Assembly: GCA_022615465.1 (NCBI GenBank)
Contig: JAKEGR010000404.1
Span: 1 to 8,791 of the forward strand
Reading direction: 5' to 3'
Source: Planctomycetota bacterium
GTDB taxonomy: Bacteria; Planctomycetota; Planctomycetia; Pirellulales; Lacipirellulaceae
Length of the DNA stretch: 8,791 bases
Both the position numbers and the translations under genes were made by a program. Shown piece after piece: positions 7,042 to 8,791 of this stretch; the stretch's first letter is position 1; each line of letters begins with the position of its first letter. The notes below the pieces were generated by a model that had not been told where the DNA came from, did not search any database, and was given only the letters and a program-made list of their open reading frames with translations.

Positions 7042-7463
7042 AGTCATTGAACTATGCCGCTGGAATTGGCCCGGCTGCCACCAATTTCTTTCTCGTCGGA
7101 TTGACTGTCAGGTTTAGTCCCTCCAAAGTTCTTGCACCCAAAAGAGCGAGATCACCCTTTTCCGCGAATACAACCTCATCGATTGTGAAGTATTTATCCA
7201 CGCGGATTATCGCGAAACCGATGCTACGCGTAACAATCGTGCCGTTTGCCATCACGAAGGAAATATCCTTCTTCTCTCGCTTGACCCCAATTTTGTCTAA
7301 GACGTTCTCCGGGAGCCATGTATGTTCACTTCCGGTATCGACGAGAAGTTTGGCGATGCGGACTGACTTCTTTCTGTCCGTATGGTTTTCAATCAAGGCC
7401 CCAACATGAAATGTGCCCATAACCGCCTACTTCCGTTTATCCGTTTCTTCTCTTCAAGCCGAA
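7035..7463 (-). mobile_element. Candidate integron gene cassette carrying the aspartic protease
   Basis: Begins after the G of the R'-type box GTTCGGC (7464-7458) and ends at the R'' box GCCGAAC after a single ORF on the same strand. The opening and closing 7-mers are exact reverse complements, as expected for a cassette. The right half of its own attC appears lost, so it may be locked in place. Its base composition is more AT-rich than that of the ole genes. Confidence 0.5.
7052..7420 (-). CDS. Small retropepsin-like (clan AA) aspartic protease
   Basis: 122-aa single-domain protein. LLVDTGSEHTWLP (25-37) contains the D28-T-G-S aspartic protease signature. ALLGARTLEGLNLTVNP (92-108) fits the hydrophobic-hydrophobic-Gly element and C-terminal strand of clan AA single-domain proteases, which work as homodimers with one Asp-Thr-Gly per subunit. 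No signal peptide or membrane segment is visible, so it is probably cytoplasmic; the substrate is unknown. The ATG at 7420 has a GGAAG/AGGCGG region just upstream, and the N-terminus MGTFHVGALIEN looks natural. A sampled 60-bp line of this gene (7141-7200) is about 42% G+C, clearly below oleC, which suggests separate origin. It sits between a complete attC-like repeat and a half attC, as a cassette gene, and its stop is 23 bp before the oleC ATG. Family is fairly sure; role is not. Confidence 0.85.
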   Translation of the reverse strand: MGTFHVGALIENHTDRKKSVRIAKLLVDTGSEHTWLPENVLDKIGVKREKKDISFVMANGTIVTRSIGFAIIRVDKYFTIDEVVFAEKGDLALLGARTLEGLNLTVNPTRKKLVAAGPIPAA

Positions 7464-7554
7464 CGACCAAGCTCACCTGCCGGGGCGGCCGGTGAGACGT
7501 TGAACCCCGGAACGCCGACATGCCGCCGCGGTCAGGTGCAGCGGCTGGTTATGC
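7458..7554 (-). repeat. Candidate attC recombination site of an integron cassette
   Basis: A 97-bp imperfect inverted repeat 4 bp after the exonuclease stop. On the minus strand it has R'' GCATAAC (7554-7548), a 9-bp spacer, CACCTG, one extra A, then CCGCGGCGGC. A roughly 32-bp variable loop follows, then GCCGCCCCGG, CAGGTG, a 9-bp spacer, and R' GTTCGGC (7464-7458). Six plus nine of ten arm bases pair, with one unpaired extra base at 7532, like the extrahelical bases of attC hairpins. Size and layout fit known attC sites. Both R' boxes depart at one base from the GTTRRRY consensus. A folding/covariance search would settle it. Confidence 0.72.
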
Positions 7555-7558
7555 GGAG

Positions 7559-8272
7559 TCACTCAATGTCGAGCCACTGCGTGAAGTCGCGTCGTGGGAT
7601 GGGACTATCCATCCATGACGTATCTGGCTCGGGTAGGCGGAACGCCTCACGAACGATCAACCAACCCCGGGCTAAGTTGATCGAGCTTGTAGTACCCTTC
7701 CGCGTTATCCATTCAAAACGCCGCCGTTCCTCGCACTTGAGGGCGACTTGGAGTGCAATGCGGACATCCTGGGCCACATAATCGAGGACGTCCCGGTAGC
7801 GCCCCTGCGCCCAAAGTTGCGGAGCCAGCAAACCCGACATACCAGGTGGTTTTCCCGGGATTGCAAGGGCTTGAGCTGCCTTGTCGAGCGCCACTGGAAA
7901 ACCGCGATCACAGAAAACGTGAAACATCATATCGACGTGGTTCAGGGCCAACTCCTTGCATTCATCCCGAGTTGCTGACTCTTCCGCGAGAATGTCAAAG
8001 TCGAAGCCGAGGCCATTCCAGGTCAGTACCGTGTAGCCGTTCGCAACGTATCTGAGCAGTTCCTGCACGAGCCGTCGTGCCTCCGCTTTCGACATTCGCT
8101 CTGTCGGGTCCCCGTTGGCGTTCTTGCCGTGCCAGAGGATCGGCTTCTTGGCGTCAACTGGGAAGGCTGCAGCGCAGGAGATACCCAACGGACGATGGGG
8201 CTTCCAATTGAAATCCTCACCAGGAACATCTTTGGAGGTTTCGAGATCAAACGCCAAGTACTTTCGTGGCAC
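7559..8272 (-). CDS. DEDDy-type 3'-5' exonuclease-like protein (RNase H fold, PolB-exo-like)
   Basis: 237 aa from a GTG start. The three exonuclease motifs are visible: Exo I in YLAFDLETS (D9-x-E11), Exo II in TVLTWNGLGFDFDIL (N86, D91), and Exo III in YVAQD (Y165-x-x-x-D169), giving the DEDDy pattern. It probably removes nucleotides from DNA or RNA 3' ends in the cytoplasm; the substrate is unknown. Residues from about 180 to the end are not recognised. The GTG at 8272 is chosen because GGAAGGGAGG stands 7 bp upstream. The ATG at 8293 would place that site inside the gene and lies in the GTTATGC box. The attC-like repeat begins 4 bp after the stop, so this looks like a cassette gene. A diverged partial copy in opposite orientation starts at 8647. 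No helicase or polymerase domain is attached. Fold and catalytic motifs are convincing. Confidence 0.85.
   Translation of the reverse strand: MPRKYLAFDLETSKDVPGEDFNWKPHRPLGISCAAAFPVDAKKPILWHGKNANGDPTERMSKAEARRLVQELLRYVANGYTVLTWNGLGFDFDILAEESATRDECKELALNHVDMMFHVFCDRGFPVALDKAAQALAIPGKPPGMSGLLAPQLWAQGRYRDVLDYVAQDVRIALQVALKCEERRRFEWITRKGTTSSINLARGWLIVREAFRLPEPDTSWMDSPIPRRDFTQWLDIE
7942..8086. repeat. Arm 1 of a 145-bp inverted duplication (inside the exonuclease gene)
   Basis: The minus strand of 8086-7942 matches the plus strand of 8647-8791 without gaps at 137 of 145 positions. The eight differences are all transversions. The match is cut by the right window edge, so the duplication may be longer. 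It has a sharp edge at 8086/8647. Confidence 0.95.
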
Positions 8273-8279
8273 GGCATGG

Positions 8280-8289
8280 CCTCCCTTCC
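8280..8289 (-). promoter_or_regulatory. Ribosome binding site fixing the exonuclease GTG start
   Basis: GGAAGGGAGG on the minus strand ends 7 bp before the GTG at 8272. The upstream ATG at 8293 has no such site and overlaps the cassette boundary box. Confidence 0.65.
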
Positions 8290-8296
8290 GCATAAC
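8290..8296 (-). other. R'-type core box GTTATGC at the start of the exonuclease cassette
   Basis: GTTATGC on the minus strand, the exact reverse complement of the GCATAAC box after the exonuclease stop (7554-7548). In an integrated cassette this would be the last part of the preceding att site. No left arm of that preceding site is apparent between 8297 and 8505, so it may be degraded or an attI-like site. Confidence 0.5.
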
Positions 8297-8314
8297 AGGT
8301 ATTCGACCTCCGAG

Positions 8315-8336
8315 GTGCGGTAAATCATTACCGCAC
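8315..8336. promoter_or_regulatory. Perfect 9-bp palindrome, candidate operator (or plus-strand terminator)
   Basis: GTGCGGTAA-ATCA-TTACCGCAC on the plus strand, a perfect 9-bp inverted repeat with a 4-bp centre, followed on the plus strand by TTTT. Read on the minus strand it sits directly after promoter-like boxes upstream of the exonuclease gene, where a repressor operator would be. As a plus-strand stem plus T-run it could instead be a terminator, but no plus-strand gene ends here. Confidence 0.5.
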
Positions 8337-8363
8337 TTTTACGGTCGAGTATGGATCAGTCAA
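8336..8363 (-). promoter_or_regulatory. Possible sigma70-like promoter for the exonuclease cassette
   Basis: TTGACT (8363-8358) and TAAAAG (8341-8336) on the minus strand, spaced 16 bp. The first matches the -35 consensus at 5 of 6 positions and the second the -10 at 4 of 6. The palindrome begins at the end of the -10. Planctomycete promoters are poorly defined, so this is a weak call. Confidence 0.3.
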
Positions 8364-8505
8364 TGAAATTTGTCTTACTGCATCATACATTTGCGACGGA
8401 TCGCCGGTCAATTCGCCATGCTATACCGCACCCGATGTCCGTGCTATGCCGCAGTTCCCGCCTCGGCCAGTTTACGCGTGGAAATCTTCACCCACTTCCG
8501 CCAAT

Positions 8506-8646
8506 TCAGGTGAGCCACGGTTTCTCGAGGGGCAGGAAAGGTCTGCCCCGTGGCACCTTTCTTGCCCCGATGCGGATCAGTTCGGGCGTCAGGTGCTCGA
8601 ATTGCCGGCTGTAAGAGACAAACGCCTCAGCGGTTCGGCGACCAGC
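8506..8646 (-). pseudogene. Possible truncated C-terminal tail of an unknown gene
   Basis: A minus-strand frame of about 46 codons ending at the TGA at 8506 (segment RQFEHLTPELIRIGARK, then PRGRPFLPLEKPWLT) has protein-like composition. Upstream of 8646 the frame runs antisense to the exonuclease copy, so any real gene would have been cut at that breakpoint. I do not recognise the family. The 14-bp hairpin at 8529-8568 lies within it, so it may simply be non-coding. Confidence 0.22.
8529..8568. repeat. Strong 14-bp inverted repeat (hairpin)
   Basis: GGGGCAGGAAAGGT (8529-8542) pairs with ACCTTTCTTGCCCC (8555-8568) over 14 bp, with one G-T wobble and a 12-bp loop. CTGCCCC in the loop (8543-8549) can pair instead with GGGGCAG (8529-8535), giving two exclusive hairpins. 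No T-run follows directly, so a terminator is not obvious. Confidence 0.6.
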
Positions 8647-8791
8647 GCGGAGGCACGACGGCGCGTGCAGGCACTGCTCAGATACGTGGCGACCGGCTAC
8701 ACGGTACTGACCTGGCATGGCCTCGGCATCGACTTTGACATTCTCGCGGACGAGTCAGCAACTCGGGATGAATGCAAGGAGTTGGACCTGA
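8647..8791 (+). pseudogene. Diverged inverted partial copy of the DEDDy exonuclease gene
   Basis: The plus strand encodes AEARRRVQALLRYVATGY, then TVLTWHGLGIDFDILADES and ATRDECKELDL. This corresponds to residues 63-110 of the exonuclease at 7559-8272. It runs off the right edge. The first ~62 residues, including the Exo I D-x-E, are missing here: upstream of 8647 the open frame continues into unrelated sequence, the only ATG being at 8446 with no ribosome binding site. Changes relative to the intact gene are L68R, E71A, N78T, N86H, F90I, E97D and A109D plus one silent change, so the conserved Exo II Asn is lost. It may be a decaying fragment of a second cassette, a fusion, or an assembly effect. 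The homology is certain; calling it a pseudogene is inference. Confidence 0.7.

Larger units (their letters stand above)
7464..8295 (-). mobile_element. Candidate integron gene cassette carrying the exonuclease
   Basis: 832 bp from just after the G of the GTTATGC box (8296-8290) to the G of the R' box of its attC. It carries one ORF filling nearly all of it, a 5' leader of about 23 bp with its own ribosome binding site, and an attC 4 bp after the stop. The starting TTATGC is complementary to the R'' box GCATAAC at its end, the rule for cassettes formed by recombination at R' boxes. No complete attC could be identified upstream of 8296. Confidence 0.58.
8297..8646. other. Gene-poor stretch between the two exonuclease copies
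   Basis: 350 bp with no convincing complete gene. It holds the palindrome at 8315-8336 with promoter-like boxes, a strong hairpin at 8529-8568, and GCTATACCGCAC / GCTATGCCGCAG (8420-8431 and 8443-8454), two 12-mers with 10 matches. TACCGCAC at 8424-8431 also repeats the right arm of the palindrome. A plus-strand frame is open from 8296 to the window end, but its first part resembles no protein I know. A possible gene tail on the minus strand is listed separately. Confidence 0.6.

Noticed and set aside
8023..8328. Minus-strand frame starting with MIYRTSEVEYLL upstream of the exonuclease
   Set aside because: It starts inside the palindrome, runs out of frame into the exonuclease gene and lacks a ribosome binding site, so it is most likely a shadow.
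8290..8421. A second complete attC upstream of the exonuclease cassette
   Set aside because: Only a vague resemblance between the arms (GCATGGCGAATTGACC versus GCATAACAGGTATTCGACC) and no RYYYAAC box; too weak to call.
7942..8791. Diversity-generating retroelement style template/variable repeat pair
   Set aside because: Differences between the copies fall at T, A and C positions of the coding strand rather than only at adenines, and no reverse transcriptase is present.
1..8791. CRISPR array, tRNA or rRNA genes
   Set aside because: No regularly spaced repeats of CRISPR type and no recognisable tRNA or rRNA sequence were seen on either strand by eye; a tRNA scan would be more certain.

Overview
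All well-supported genes in this window read on the minus strand, so transcription runs from high to low coordinates. The base composition is moderately GC-rich. The gene set (a bacterial AspRS, homoserine dehydrogenase followed by an ApgM-type mutase, OleC/OleD olefin-biosynthesis enzymes and a cysteine-less redoxin), together with short heptamer tandem repeats, fits a planctomycete, possibly of the Pirellulales. That placement is inferred from gene content and style. No rRNA or other phylogenetic marker confirms it.

The left half (1-3988) is a housekeeping block in the order aspS, a redoxin/TlpA-like protein without active-site cysteines, homoserine dehydrogenase, and the first 58 codons of an ApgM/proposed homoserine kinase that runs off the left edge. 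Gaps are 70, 4 and 51 bp, so an operon is plausible. The middle (4164-7028) holds oleC and oleD, the beta-lactone synthetase and 2-alkyl-3-oxoalkanoate reductase of head-to-head olefin biosynthesis. They are 15 bp apart. oleA and oleB are not in the window.

The right part (7019-8296) looks like integron gene cassettes inserted directly upstream of oleC. A DEDDy exonuclease gene is followed 4 bp after its stop by a 97-bp imperfect inverted repeat with the layout of an attC site. A small, more AT-rich retropepsin-like protease gene follows, and then a second R''-type box and attC left arm. That arm breaks off inside the first codons of oleC and even supplies its ATG. Each cassette starts with a 7-mer (GTTATGC, GTTCGGC) whose exact reverse complement (GCATAAC, GCCGAAC) stands just after that cassette's stop codon, which is the rule expected of integron cassettes. 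No integrase is visible.

At the far right edge (8647-8791) a 145-bp segment on the plus strand is an inverted copy of the middle of the exonuclease gene. It has 8 differences, all transversions and 7 of them amino-acid changing. The stretch between the two copies (8297-8646) has no convincing complete gene. It contains a perfect 9-bp palindrome beside promoter-like boxes, a 14-bp hairpin and possibly the tail of a truncated minus-strand gene.
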